Part shown: one piece after another, positions 1 through 6,253 of the stretch
Numbering within the stretch: position 1 is the stretch's first letter
Layout of the letters: the number at the start of each line of letters is the position of its first letter
DNA from: RGIG6165 sp045545175
GTDB lineage: Bacteria; Bacillota; Clostridia; Oscillospirales; Feifaniaceae
Assembly: GCA_045545175.1 (NCBI GenBank)
Contig: JAZQAK010000066.1
Coordinates: 1 to 8,414, forward strand
Direction: 5' to 3'
DNA: 8,414 nt
Notes under the pieces: model-generated
The model's database searches: none
Seen by the model: the letters and a program-made list of their open reading frames with translations, nothing else
What the model was told of the DNA's origin: nothing
Made by a program: the position numbers and the translations under genes

Positions 1-1056
1 TGCCGTACAGAATACGGTACAGTAGGCGGCGAAAGCACAGCTCTCATTAACGACTGCTATGTAGGCGGCGTTGTTGGTCTCAACAAGGGCACAGTTGAAT
101 ATAACGTAAACGGTGTAGCAGTTTCTGCCGAGAACTACTCCAGCGGCGACAGCATTGTTGCGGCAGGCGGCGTTGTAGGCGCCACAATTGATGCAGGCAT
201 TTCCGAAAACTTGAATACAGGTGCGGTTACAGGTGAATACGCATATGCCGGCGGTGTTGCAGGTATTGCGGTTTCCGACAGCGGCGAAATGACAGTTTCG
301 GCTTGTGATAACGCAGGCGCAGTAACTTCCACATACGGCGTTGCAGGCGGTATCGTCGGCAGAGCAGTAGCTGCAGGTGAAGGCTACGTTTCCATTAAGC
401 TCTATGTACAGGGTTGTAATAATACAGCAAACCTTTCAGGTAACGCAACAGGCGAGGTTGCAGGCGAAACTGCAAATGTTGAAAGTGCGTCTGTAGTACT
501 CGGTGCAGAAGCAAGCACATACAGCGGTACGTGCGGTGCAAACTATGCTTCTGTAATCACAGCAGATGAAGTTCAGTACGGCTCGGCAGTTACTGCTTCC
601 GTAAGTCCTTCTCTTGGTTCTTTGAGAAAAGAACAGCTTGAAGGTACTGACAGATGGTTCCTCAGATACTACAGCAGACAGACAACACTTCCTCCTAAGC
701 CTCTTATGGTAACACTCGTTACAGTAACAGACGTCAACGCACTTGAAATCCTCGAAGTTGACACAACTGCTCTCAAACTCAGTGGCACAACACTTTCCGG
801 TACTGTAAAGGTTAGGGTTTATAAGCCCATAACATTCACAGGCGGTACAGCAGTTACAGGCTTCAGCGCAGGCAAGAAGTATGCGGCAACTGACTTTACA
901 ACACTTAAGGAAGTTTCCGAAGGCAGAATTGAAATAGTTGAAGTTCCCGTTAACGTAACAGTTGATGCAGGTGCAACAATCACAGTTAACGCACTTATCG
1001 TTGACACAACCGATGCTATGAATCCTCTCTGCCTCAACAAGGAAGTTACAAAGTAA
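1..1056 (+). CDS. C-terminal part of a GLUG-like repeat surface protein (5' end outside window)
   Basis: The reading frame is open from the first base to a TAA at 1054-1056, giving 351 visible residues with no start in the window, so this is the 3' part of a longer gene. The first ~150 residues contain glycine-rich repeats with GG(V/I)(V/A)G cores near residues 22-26, 56-60, 84-88 and 116-120, spaced about 28-34 residues. They are interleaved with N-x-G-x-V strands such as NTGAVTG and NAGAVTS. This resembles GLUG-motif or beta-helix repeats of large exported proteins of gut Firmicutes. The remaining ~200 residues look like beta-rich, Ser/Thr/Val-rich domains with few charged residues, ending ...LNKEVTK. 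I see no LPxTG sorting signal, C-terminal membrane segment or recognisable S-layer (SLH) domain, so any anchoring must lie in the unseen N-terminal part. Role is unknown; adhesion or surface display is only a family-level guess. The repeat call is moderately sure, the function is not. Confidence 0.75.
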   Translation, partial: CRTEYGTVGGESTALINDCYVGGVVGLNKGTVEYNVNGVAVSAENYSSGDSIVAAGGVVGATIDAGISENLNTGAVTGEYAYAGGVAGIAVSDSGEMTVSACDNAGAVTSTYGVAGGIVGRAVAAGEGYVSIKLYVQGCNNTANLSGNATGEVAGETANVESASVVLGAEASTYSGTCGANYASVITADEVQYGSAVTASVSPSLGSLRKEQLEGTDRWFLRYYSRQTTLPPKPLMVTLVTVTDVNALEILEVDTTALKLSGTTLSGTVKVRVYKPITFTGGTAVTGFSAGKKYAATDFTTLKEVSEGRIEIVEVPVNVTVDAGATITVNALIVDTTDAMNPLCLNKEVTK

Positions 1057-1083
1057 GCGAAGTTTATAACAATAACAATAAGT

Positions 1084-1107
1084 CCCTTGTGTCACACGGC
1101 ACAAGGG
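1084..1107 (+). terminator. Hairpin after the surface-protein gene, probable weak terminator
   Basis: CCCTTGTG (1084-1091) pairs perfectly with CACAAGGG (1100-1107) around an 8-nt loop, 28 bases after the stop of the upstream gene. The 3' tail is ATTTGCATTAT, so the U-tract is poor. The GGGATTTGCAT ending matches the ilvC-side hairpin on the other strand (8103-8135), which supports a shared terminator design. The hairpin ends 24 bases before the next start codon, so it could also moderate read-through into the GIY-YIG gene. Confidence 0.55.
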
Positions 1108-1131
1108 ATTTGCATTATAAAACGAGGTAAT

Positions 1132-1476
1132 ATGGCATACATATATATAGTCCGCTGTGACGACGACAGCCTTTACACAGGCATAACAAAGGATATAGAA
1201 AAACGCATGAATAACCACGCACACGGAGGCGGTCCGTCCCACGCAAAGTATATGCGTTCCCATAAGCCTGTGGAGCTTGCGGCTCTGTGGCAGACGGAGG
1301 ACTATAAGACGGCGGCTCGGCTTGAGTATGCCATAAAGAAAAAGCTGACAAGACAGCAGAAGCTCGCTCTTATAGCAAATCCCGAAAAGGTAGGCGAGGT
1401 GTTCGGGCATCTTTCGGAGTTCGAGTTTACACCCGTAAAGAATGTCAGCCTCTCTCAGCTGATTGCAGGTGAATAA
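1132..1476 (+). CDS. GIY-YIG nuclease-fold small protein (UPF0213/YhbQ type)
   Basis: Predicted 114-residue protein consisting of little more than a single GIY-YIG domain. The ATG at 1132 is chosen because GAGG lies five bases upstream (1124-1127) and translation begins directly with the domain: MAYIYIVRC. The family signature is visible: Y3-I-Y5 at the 'GIY' position, Y15-T-G17 at the 'YIG' position, the conserved Arg in EKRMNNH (R25), the H29...GGG...HAKY loop, and the metal-binding Glu in ARLEYAIKK (E65). These match standalone UPF0213 proteins, which are related to the SLX1 nuclease domain. The key nuclease residues appear intact, so DNA cleavage or repair activity is plausible, but the cellular role of these small proteins is poorly defined. 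The gene lies 75 bp after the surface-protein gene, is separated from it by a hairpin, and is followed by a strong terminator, so it may be transcribed alone or by read-through. The last ~30 residues (FGHLSEFEFTPV...) are less conserved. Confidence 0.9.
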   Translation: MAYIYIVRCDDDSLYTGITKDIEKRMNNHAHGGGPSHAKYMRSHKPVELAALWQTEDYKTAARLEYAIKKKLTRQQKLALIANPEKVGEVFGHLSEFEFTPVKNVSLSQLIAGE

Positions 1477-1521
1477 TAAAAAGTGCATCACAAGGAATGT
1501 TTCCTTAGGGATGGATTTGGT

Positions 1522-1560
1522 AAGAAAGGCGTACTACGGTACGCCTTTCTTTGTACTTTT
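1522..1560 (+). terminator. Strong intrinsic terminator of the GIY-YIG gene
   Basis: A 13-bp perfect stem (1522-1534 with 1539-1551) closes on a TACG tetraloop flanked by C and G, the very stable C(UNCG)G type. It is followed by TTTGTACTTTT. It lies 46 bases after the stop codon and points along the plus strand. Confidence 0.85.
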
Positions 1561-1578
1561 GTCCCGAAACAAAAGTAC
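1553..1578. repeat. Palindromic repeat, left member of an inverted pair
   Basis: GTACTTTTGT (1553-1562) pairs with ACAAAAGTAC (1569-1578) around CCCGAA. On the minus strand it reads TTTTTGGT then the hairpin, the same layout as the plus-strand hairpin at 2042-2075, with compensating stem changes. Its 5' edge overlaps the tail of the GIY-YIG terminator. Confidence 0.75.
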
Positions 1579-1633
1579 CAAAAATTCTCCACTCAAAAAG
1601 AGGGGATGGGCGGCAAGTTGCCGCTGACAAACC

Positions 1634-1670
1634 GTCATTTTGACGGCATACAGAAAACCGTCAAAATGAC
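1634..1670. repeat. 13-bp perfect hairpin
   Basis: GTCATTTTGACGG (1634-1646) pairs with CCGTCAAAATGAC (1658-1670) around an 11-nt loop. The left arm is itself near-palindromic (CCGTCA TTT TGACGG). It lies next to the GTCGGG hairpin at 1681-1696. On the minus strand it follows that hairpin as a long-stem module, a layout comparable to the other copies of the ilv-associated element. Confidence 0.65.
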
Positions 1671-1676
1671 AAATAC

Positions 1677-1857
1677 TGCTGTCGGGCTTTCCCGACCCGT
1701 GGCGGCTTATCTCCCCACATTTGGTGTTGGTGCAAATTGTCGGCAAGGAGTTTGACCGCTTGCATTTATGGCGGTCAAACGGGGTTATTTAAGCGACAAT
1801 GAGGGTTTGCCCATCACGAGCATATGCCGTGCGTTTGCCGTCGGGCTTTCCCGATTT
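1677..1857. repeat. Copy A of the modular structured intergenic element
   Basis: Two GTCGGG-CTTT-CCCGA(C) hairpins (from 1681 and from 1839) flank a long hairpin, GTTTGACCGC (1750-1759) with GCGGTCAAAC (1771-1780). That hairpin is enclosed by TTGTCG (1737-1742) and CGACAA (1794-1799). The long hairpin, its 11-nt loop apart from one base, and the following TTAAGCGACA block recur at 6134-6182. Bases 1677-1701 are identical to 6221-6245. Unlike the copies behind ilvC and ilvD, this one lacks the GGATAACCGTG block and the associated terminal hairpin. Confidence 0.75.
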
Positions 1858-2047
1858 GGGCGATGAAAAGATTAGTGTAAAATAAAGCTTCTTCGCCATA
1901 ACCGCCTTTGGCGGACGATAGAGAACGTTTTGTGATAATAGTTTGTGTAACGTAAAAGAGAGATTTTGGATGGAGAAAAAAGAGCCTACACGGCTCGCGA
2001 GGACCTGCGAGCAAAGCGAGAGTCCGAGCAAGAGTGGAGCGTTTTTG

Positions 2048-2092
2048 GTTTCTTTTGGGGCGGGCCAAAAGAAACTCGGCACCGCAGTGCCG
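2048..2092. repeat. Palindromic repeat, right member of an inverted pair, plus adjacent hairpin
   Basis: GTTTCTTTTGG (2048-2058) pairs with CCAAAAGAAAC (2065-2075), preceded by TTTTTGGT (2042-2049). A second hairpin follows immediately, CGGCAC (2077-2082) with GTGCCG (2087-2092). The purine-rich lead-in at about 1996-2040 (GAGGACCTGCGAGC...) resembles dispersed intergenic repeats I recall from gut Firmicutes genomes; this is memory, not a search. Confidence 0.7.
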
Positions 2093-2108
2093 AAACATCT
2101 TCATATAT

Positions 2109-2141
2109 AAAAGTCAGCAAGCATTTAGCTTGCCGACTTTT
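2109..2141 (-). terminator. Terminator of clpX
   Basis: AAAAGTC-A-GCAAGC (2109-2122) pairs with GCTTGC-C-GACTTTT (2128-2141) around ATTTA, with one A/C mismatch. On the minus strand it starts two bases after the clpX stop and ends in GACTTTTATAT. The A-rich and T-rich flanks could let it work in both directions between the converging genes. Confidence 0.8.
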
Positions 2142-2143
2142 CT

Positions 2144-3394
2144 TTACGCCTTTTTCTTGCTTTCAATCTTTGATTGAACGATTGATTTTGTAATCTTGAA
2201 TTCCTTCTCATCGCCGTCAAGCTCGTACATAAGCTCTGTCATGACAGGCTCGATAATGGCTCTCAGACCTCTCGCTCCCGTCTTTCGTTCCTTTGCCTTG
2301 TCGGCAATGTATTCGAGCGCCTTCTTGTCAAAGGTGAGCTTTGCACCGTCCATTTCAAAGAGTGCCTCGTACTGCTTGGTTAGGGCATTTTTAGGCTCGG
2401 TGAGAATTTTGATAAGGGCATCGCGGTCAAGATGCTCAAGGGCAACCATGAGGGGAATTCTGCCCACAAGCTCGGGGATAAGCCCGTACTTTACCAGATC
2501 CTCCGGCTCTGCGAGTGCCATGAGGTCTGTCAGCTCCTTCTCCGCCTTGGTCTTGACATTTGCACCAAAGCCGAGGGTTGTCTTGTCGCCGACCCTCTTC
2601 TCGATTATCGCCTCAATGCCGTCAAATGCACCGCCGCAGATAAAGAGAATGTTCTTTGTGTTGATTTTGATAAACTCCTGATTGGGGTGCTTTCTGCCGC
2701 CCTGCGGAGGAACGTTGGCTGTCGTTCCTTCGACAATCTTTAAAAGTGCCTGCTGTACGCCCTCGCCCGATACGTCGCGGGTTATGGAACGGTTTTCGCT
2801 TCTTCGGCTTATCTTGTCGATTTCGTCGATGTAGATGATGCCGCACTCAGCCTTTTCCACGTCAAAGTCGGCTGCCTGTATGAGACGCAGAAGAATGTTT
2901 TCAACGTCTTCGCCCACATAGCCTGCTTCGGTTAAGGTTGTGGCGTCTGCTATGGCAAAGGGAACCTTGAGAAACTTAGCGAGAGTCTGTGCAAGAAGCG
3001 TCTTTCCCACACCCGTAGGGCCGAGAAGAAGCACGTTGCTCTTGCCGATTTCGATGTCGTCCTCATTCTTGTTCTTTTCGTGTAACAGCCTCTTGTAGTG
3101 GTTGTAAACGGCAACAGACAGCGTCTTTTTCGCCTCGTTCTGACCTATTACATACTTGTCAAGCTCTGCCTTTATGTCGCGGGGACGGGGGAGAGTTTCA
3201 AGGGAAAGCTCGGAAAGGGCGTCATTCTGTGCTTTGCCTGCCGATTCCTCGTCAAGCTCCATGTCTCCCAGCAGTTCTTCGCAAAGATAAACGCATCTTT
3301 CGCAGATGTTGACACCGCCCGGGCCGTAGATTAGTCTGCCTGCGTCAAGCTCTTTCTTGCCGCAGAAGGAGCAGACCTTTGAATTGTTGTCCAT
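2144..3394 (-). CDS. clpX: ATP-dependent Clp protease ATP-binding subunit ClpX
   Basis: Full-length 416-residue ClpX, the hexameric AAA+ unfoldase that recognises tagged or damaged proteins, unfolds them with ATP and feeds them into ClpP in the cytoplasm. An N-terminal C4 zinc-binding domain is seen with C8, C11, C31 and C34. Walker A is GPTGVGKT (125-132), the substrate-gripping pore loop is GYVG (158-161), and Walker B is IIYIDEID (186-193). The RKH pore-entrance loop is at 234-236 and the ClpP-docking loop carries LGF (274-276) in place of the common IGF. The arginine-finger segment is ELVGR (R312) and sensor 2 is GARGLR (373-378). Length and motifs are typical. The ATG at 3394 follows GGAAGGAAA. 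The gene starts 23 bp after the clpP stop, so the two are almost certainly cotranscribed. A terminator follows the stop directly. The lon gene that often follows clpX in related clusters is not here. Confidence 0.98.
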   Translation of the reverse strand: MDNNSKVCSFCGKKELDAGRLIYGPGGVNICERCVYLCEELLGDMELDEESAGKAQNDALSELSLETLPRPRDIKAELDKYVIGQNEAKKTLSVAVYNHYKRLLHEKNKNEDDIEIGKSNVLLLGPTGVGKTLLAQTLAKFLKVPFAIADATTLTEAGYVGEDVENILLRLIQAADFDVEKAECGIIYIDEIDKISRRSENRSITRDVSGEGVQQALLKIVEGTTANVPPQGGRKHPNQEFIKINTKNILFICGGAFDGIEAIIEKRVGDKTTLGFGANVKTKAEKELTDLMALAEPEDLVKYGLIPELVGRIPLMVALEHLDRDALIKILTEPKNALTKQYEALFEMDGAKLTFDKKALEYIADKAKERKTGARGLRAIIEPVMTELMYELDGDEKEFKITKSIVQSKIESKKKA

Positions 3395-3417
3395 TGGGAA
3401 TGTTTCCTTCCGTTAAG

Positions 3418-4002
3418 TTAGATTCTCTTGTCAATAACCTTGTCGATAATGCCGTATTCAAGTGCCTGTTCGGCAGTGAGGAAATTGTCTCTGTCTGTGT
3501 CGAGACAAACCTGTTCATAAGGCTTGCCTGTGTTTTCGGCGAGAATTCTGTTCATCTTTTCCTTGATACGGATGATGTGGTCGGCGTGAATCTTGATGTC
3601 GCTTGCCTGACCCTGCATACCGCCTAAAGGCTGGTGGATCATGATTTCGCTGTTGGGAAGGGCAATACGCTTTCCCTTTGTGCCTGCTGAAAGAAGGAAT
3701 GCACCCATGCTTGCAGCCATACCGATGCAGATGGTGGAAACGTCGCACTTGATAAAGTTCATTGTGTCGTAGATAGCCATACCTGCGGAAATAGAGCCGC
3801 CGGGTGAGTTGATGTAAAGGTCGATGTCCTTGTCGGGGTCCTGAGCTTCGAGATAGAGAAGCTGTGCAACAACAAGGCTTGCTGTTGTGTCGTTAACCTC
3901 GTCTGCGAGGAAAATGATTCTGTCGTTGAGAAGGCGGGAATAGATGTCAAAAGAGCGTTCGCCGTGACCTGTCTGTTCAACGACCATTGGTACGAGTGCC
4001 AT
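3418..4002 (-). CDS. clpP: ATP-dependent Clp protease proteolytic subunit ClpP
   Basis: Serine peptidase of 194 residues that assembles into a double heptameric barrel and degrades substrates delivered by ClpX or other Clp ATPases. The catalytic triad is complete: S98 in GMAASMGAF, H123 in MIHQPLGG and D172 in TDRDNF. The oxyanion segment SPGGS is at 66-70. The start at 4002 (MALVPMVVEQT) is preferred because AGAAAGGAAG lies just upstream and the N-terminus matches short, propeptide-free ClpPs. An in-frame ATG 14 codons further up would add a non-conserved stretch (MVPTNYNKQKGSIT) overlapping the repeat element upstream. It forms a two-gene unit with clpX. The ~300 bp separating it from tig hold a palindromic element and a hairpin. 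I see no CtsR heptad operator or HrcA/CIRCE inverted repeat upstream, and no clear promoter, so transcription may come from tig read-through or an unrecognised promoter. Confidence 0.98.
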   Translation of the reverse strand: MALVPMVVEQTGHGERSFDIYSRLLNDRIIFLADEVNDTTASLVVAQLLYLEAQDPDKDIDLYINSPGGSISAGMAIYDTMNFIKCDVSTICIGMAASMGAFLLSAGTKGKRIALPNSEIMIHQPLGGMQGQASDIKIHADHIIRIKEKMNRILAENTGKPYEQVCLDTDRDNFLTAEQALEYGIIDKVIDKRI

Positions 4003-4036
4003 AGTAATACTTCCTTTCTGTTTGTTGTAGTTGGTC

Positions 4037-4187
4037 GGTACCATTTTTGACTTCCCCTGAATCAGGGGGAGCTGTCAGCAACGCTGACTAAGGAGGTACC
4101 AAACAGTTTGTTTCTTCGTTTGTCAAACCTCATACGTCAAAATCGGAGATTTCGACACCTTACCCTGTCTTAGGGGAAGGCTTTTGG
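4037..4187. repeat. MITE-like palindromic element between tig and clpP
   Basis: The segment has inverted, similar ends: CCATTTTTGACTTCCCCT on the left (4041-4058) and, on the opposite strand, CCAAAAGCCTTCCCCT from the right (4187 inward). Inside are hairpins at 4051-4071 (CTTCCCCTGA/TCAGGGGGAG), 4074-4088 (GTCAGC-AAC-GCTGAC), about 4137-4157 (GTCAAAATC/GATTTCGAC) and 4159-4179. Two GGTACC sites (4037-4042 and 4095-4100) bracket the left half. No coding frame is convincing. The layout resembles short non-autonomous or REP-like palindromic elements I recall in Oscillospiraceae, but its copy number is unknown from this window. It lies in the clpP leader and its left edge is only ~35 bases from the clpP start. 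Confidence 0.65.
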
Positions 4188-4230
4188 TTTTTTTGTGTAA
4201 AAATTTGTAAAATACCGTTTAAGCAAGAAA

Positions 4231-4252
4231 GTGCGTACATTACTGCACGCAC
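4231..4252 (-). terminator. Probable (leaky) terminator of tig
   Basis: Read on the minus strand, GTGCGTGCA pairs with TGTACGCAC (one G-T pair) around a GTAA loop, 47 bases past the tig stop. The tail is TTTCTTGCTT, an interrupted U-tract, so partial read-through into clpP-clpX is plausible. Confidence 0.6.
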
Positions 4253-4299
4253 AAATCTTTTTACATATTTAAGACTTTGCCATAAAGACGGTAAAAGGA

Positions 4300-5847
4300 T
4301 TATTCAGCGTCCTTCTTTGTAGTCTTCTTTGCAGTAGTAGTCTTCTTAGCTGTAGTCTTCTTTTCAGCTTCTTCGCCGTCAGCCTTCTTAGCTGTTGTCT
4401 TTTTGGCTGCAGGCTTCTTTTCTGCCTTGGCTTCTTCGCCGTCTTCAGCCTTCTTTGCAGTAGTCTTCTTTGTAGTTGTAGACTTCTTGGCTGTAGTCTT
4501 CTTGGCAGGCTTTTCAGCTTCTTCGGTTTCGTTCATCTTAGCGAGTTCTTCTGCTGTAACTGTCTTTTCGGTAACCTTTGCAGCGTCCTTAACAAGCTCA
4601 AATGCCTTGATGGACTTAACGTCAAGTGCAAGGTCTTCGGAAGTGATTCTTGCCTTAACGTCTTCAACCTTCATGCCGAACTGTTCAGCCATTTCCTTGT
4701 ACTTGTTTTCGATGTCTTCTTCGGAAGCTTCTACCTTTTCTGCCTTTACGATTTCATCGATAGCGAGCTGCTTCTTAACGTTGACAACAGCCTGATCCTT
4801 GTATCTTTCCTTGATGTCGCTTGCCTTCATGCCTGTGTACTTTGTGAGCATTTCAAGACTGAGACCCTGTGCGCGGAGGTTGTAGTCATATTCTCTTACA
4901 AGCATATCCTGTTCCTTGTCAACAAGAACATCGGGAATGTCAGCTTCAACGTTTGCAATGAGAGCCTTGGTAAGTTCTTCTGCAAGTCTTACGTCAGCTT
5001 CTGCTGCATGTCTCTTTTCTATGTTTGCCTTAATGTCAGCTTTGTATTCAGCGAGTGTGTCAAATTCGGAAGCGTCTTTTGCAAATTCGTCGTCAAGAGT
5101 GGGAAGTTCTTCAAATTCAATGCCGTTGAGCTTGCACTTGAATGTTGCTTCCTTGCCTGCAAGTTCTTCTGCACCGTAATCTTCGGGGAATGTAACAACA
5201 ACGTCAAATTCGCTGTCCTTTTCCTTGCCGACAATCTGGTCTTCAAAACCGGGAATGAATGCACCTGAGCCGAGCTTAAGCTTGTGATTATCAGCCTTGC
5301 CGCCTTCAAATGCCTTGTCGCCGATGAAGCCTTCGTAGTTGATGTCAACTGTGTCGCCCATAGCTGCTGCTCTGTCAGTAACTGCGATTGTTCTTGAGTA
5401 TCTTGCTCTGACTCTTTCGAGTTCAGCATCAACTTCAGCATCTGTTGTTTCAACAGTTACCTTTTCAACCTTTAAGCCCTTGTAAGCACCGAGCTTAACG
5501 TCGGGGTATCTTACGAATGTAACAACACAAACTACGCCTTCTTCGTTTTCGAAGTCAACGTCAGTAACTTCGGGCATGCCTGCAATCTTAAAGGGAGTTT
5601 CCTTAGCTGCAGCATCAATTTCAGAGGGGAGAAGATCGTTGATAGCATCTTCATAGAAAACTGTCTTGCCGTAGAACTTTTCAACAAGACCTCTTGTTGC
5701 CTTACCCTTTCTGAAGCCGGGAATGGAAATGTGCTTTGCATTCTTTCTGAAAACATTGTTTACTGCTGTTTCAAAAACATCCTTGGCAATAACGATGTTC
5801 ATTTCCACCTTGTTTGTGTCAATTTCCTTGTAGTTCTTTAAACTCAT
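4300..5847 (-). CDS. tig: Trigger factor with long Lys/Thr/Ala-rich C-terminal tail
   Basis: Ribosome-associated chaperone and peptidyl-prolyl isomerase that meets nascent chains at the exit tunnel. Of 515 residues, about 1-110 form the ribosome-binding domain with the signature GFRKGKA (44-50). About 155-245 form the FKBP-like isomerase domain (MGDTVDINYEGFIGDKAFEGG, FIPGFEDQIVG), and about 250-435 the helical chaperone arms. Residues from about 443 onward form an extra tail of AKKTT-type blocks alternating with acidic DGEEA blocks, making the protein some 75 residues longer than the usual ~430. The tail has an internal tandem duplication: KTTAKKAEDGEEA (461-473) and KTTAKKADGEEA (483-494). 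It should be disordered and basic. The ATG at 5847 follows GGAGGAAAC; a start 15 codons upstream (MLWGKYPQGNMEETK) is rejected because it runs through this ribosome binding site. It precedes clpP-clpX on the same strand, a common clustering of nascent-chain folding and proteolysis genes. Confidence 0.97.
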   Translation of the reverse strand: MSLKNYKEIDTNKVEMNIVIAKDVFETAVNNVFRKNAKHISIPGFRKGKATRGLVEKFYGKTVFYEDAINDLLPSEIDAAAKETPFKIAGMPEVTDVDFENEEGVVCVVTFVRYPDVKLGAYKGLKVEKVTVETTDAEVDAELERVRARYSRTIAVTDRAAAMGDTVDINYEGFIGDKAFEGGKADNHKLKLGSGAFIPGFEDQIVGKEKDSEFDVVVTFPEDYGAEELAGKEATFKCKLNGIEFEELPTLDDEFAKDASEFDTLAEYKADIKANIEKRHAAEADVRLAEELTKALIANVEADIPDVLVDKEQDMLVREYDYNLRAQGLSLEMLTKYTGMKASDIKERYKDQAVVNVKKQLAIDEIVKAEKVEASEEDIENKYKEMAEQFGMKVEDVKARITSEDLALDVKSIKAFELVKDAAKVTEKTVTAEELAKMNETEEAEKPAKKTTAKKSTTTKKTTAKKAEDGEEAKAEKKPAAKKTTAKKADGEEAEKKTTAKKTTTAKKTTKKDAE

Positions 5848-5916
5848 TTTTGTTTCCTCCATGTTGCCCTGAGGATATTTTCCCCATAGCAATACAGTTA
5901 AAATTTATACTATTAT

Positions 5917-5944
5917 ATTCTATATGATATTTGTGAATTGTCAA
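5917..5944 (-). promoter_or_regulatory. Sigma-A type promoter of tig
   Basis: On the minus strand TTGACA (5944-5939) is followed after 16 bases by TAGAAT (5922-5917). A more distant TATAAT-like hexamer overlaps just downstream. The surrounding DNA is very AT-rich. Predicted transcription start is near 5910, giving a leader of about 60 nt before the tig start. Confidence 0.75.
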
Positions 5945-6045
5945 GGCTTTTTTTGAAAAATTTTCCTTATAATATATAAAAAAGGCGGTTTGGATGATTT
6001 TCACGACATTTTCGACACTTTTTTAGTTATTATAACAATATAAAA

Positions 6046-6076
6046 ATCCCTTGCATCGGCGTTTGATGCAAGGGAT
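6046..6076 (-). terminator. Intrinsic terminator of ilvD
   Basis: A 12-bp perfect stem, ATCCCTTGCATC (6046-6057) with GATGCAAGGGAT (6065-6076), has a 7-nt loop. It is followed on the minus strand by TTTTATA. It lies about 185 bases beyond the ilvD stop, so the ilvD message should carry a long structured 3' untranslated region. Confidence 0.85.
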
Positions 6077-6245
6077 GGATAACCGTGAATACTTGATTGT
6101 CTTACGGATTAAGCTTTGTCGGTGTTTCATTGAGTTTGACCGCTTGCCTTTATGGCGGTCAAACGGCGCTTGTTAAGCGACACCGAGAGTTTGTGCTTTC
6201 GCAAAAGTGTAGTGTGAAGTTGCTGTCGGGCTTTCCCGACCCGTG
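6077..6245 (-). repeat. Copy B of the modular structured element, in the ilvD 3' UTR
   Basis: The segment holds GGATAACCGTG (6077-6087), TTTGTCGGTGT (6115-6125), the hairpin GTTTGACCGC (6134-6143) with GCGGTCAAAC (6155-6164), the clamp half ACACCGA (6180-6186), and a GTCGGG-CTTT-CCCGAC hairpin (6225-6240). TCGGTGT (6119-6125) can pair with ACACCGA, or TGTCG (6117-6121) with CGACA (6178-6182), enclosing the long hairpin. Order and spacing match copy A. The GGATAACCGTG and TTTGTCGGTGT blocks match copy C. Confidence 0.75.
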
Positions 6246-6253
6246 AATTGCCC

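Larger units (their letters stand above)
1477..2143. other. Gene-free, hairpin-rich convergent intergenic region
   Basis: This 667-bp gap between two convergent genes shows no convincing coding sequence; open frames here have no family resemblance and run through palindromes. Beyond the two gene terminators it contains at least eight perfect dyads. These are 1553-1578, 1610-1624 (GCGGCAA/TTGCCGC), 1634-1670, 1681-1696, 1750-1780, 1902-1914, 2048-2075 and 2077-2092. Several belong to repeat families found elsewhere in the window and are listed separately. The density suggests serial insertion of small palindromic elements into a permissive site between converging transcripts. Confidence 0.8.

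Noticed and set aside
436..1491. Long cysteine-rich open frame on the minus strand
   Set aside because: It lies antisense to the surface-protein and GIY-YIG genes, has skewed composition and no plausible domain; its openness follows from the repetitive codon use of the genes opposite.
1483..1755. 90-codon plus-strand open frame after the GIY-YIG gene
   Set aside because: It reads straight through a strong terminator and several perfect palindromes, with no ribosome binding site or family resemblance.
1477..2143. CRISPR array or toxin-antitoxin locus in the repeat-rich gap
   Set aside because: The repeats are palindromic, irregularly spaced and variable, without uniform spacers, and no toxin- or antitoxin-like small protein is visible.
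1966..2193. 75-codon plus-strand open frame
   Set aside because: It spans the TTTTTGGT hairpin, the clpX terminator and the 3' end of clpX; the composition is that of a repeat.
4003..4299. CtsR or CIRCE operator before clpP
   Set aside because: No GGTCAAA heptad repeats or CIRCE inverted repeat found; the TTGAC-like hexamers here lack a credible -10.
4403..4795. 130-codon open frame antisense to the trigger factor tail
   Set aside because: It is a shadow of the Lys/Ala/Thr-rich low-complexity codons, giving a Phe/Ser/Val-rich translation without a ribosome binding site.
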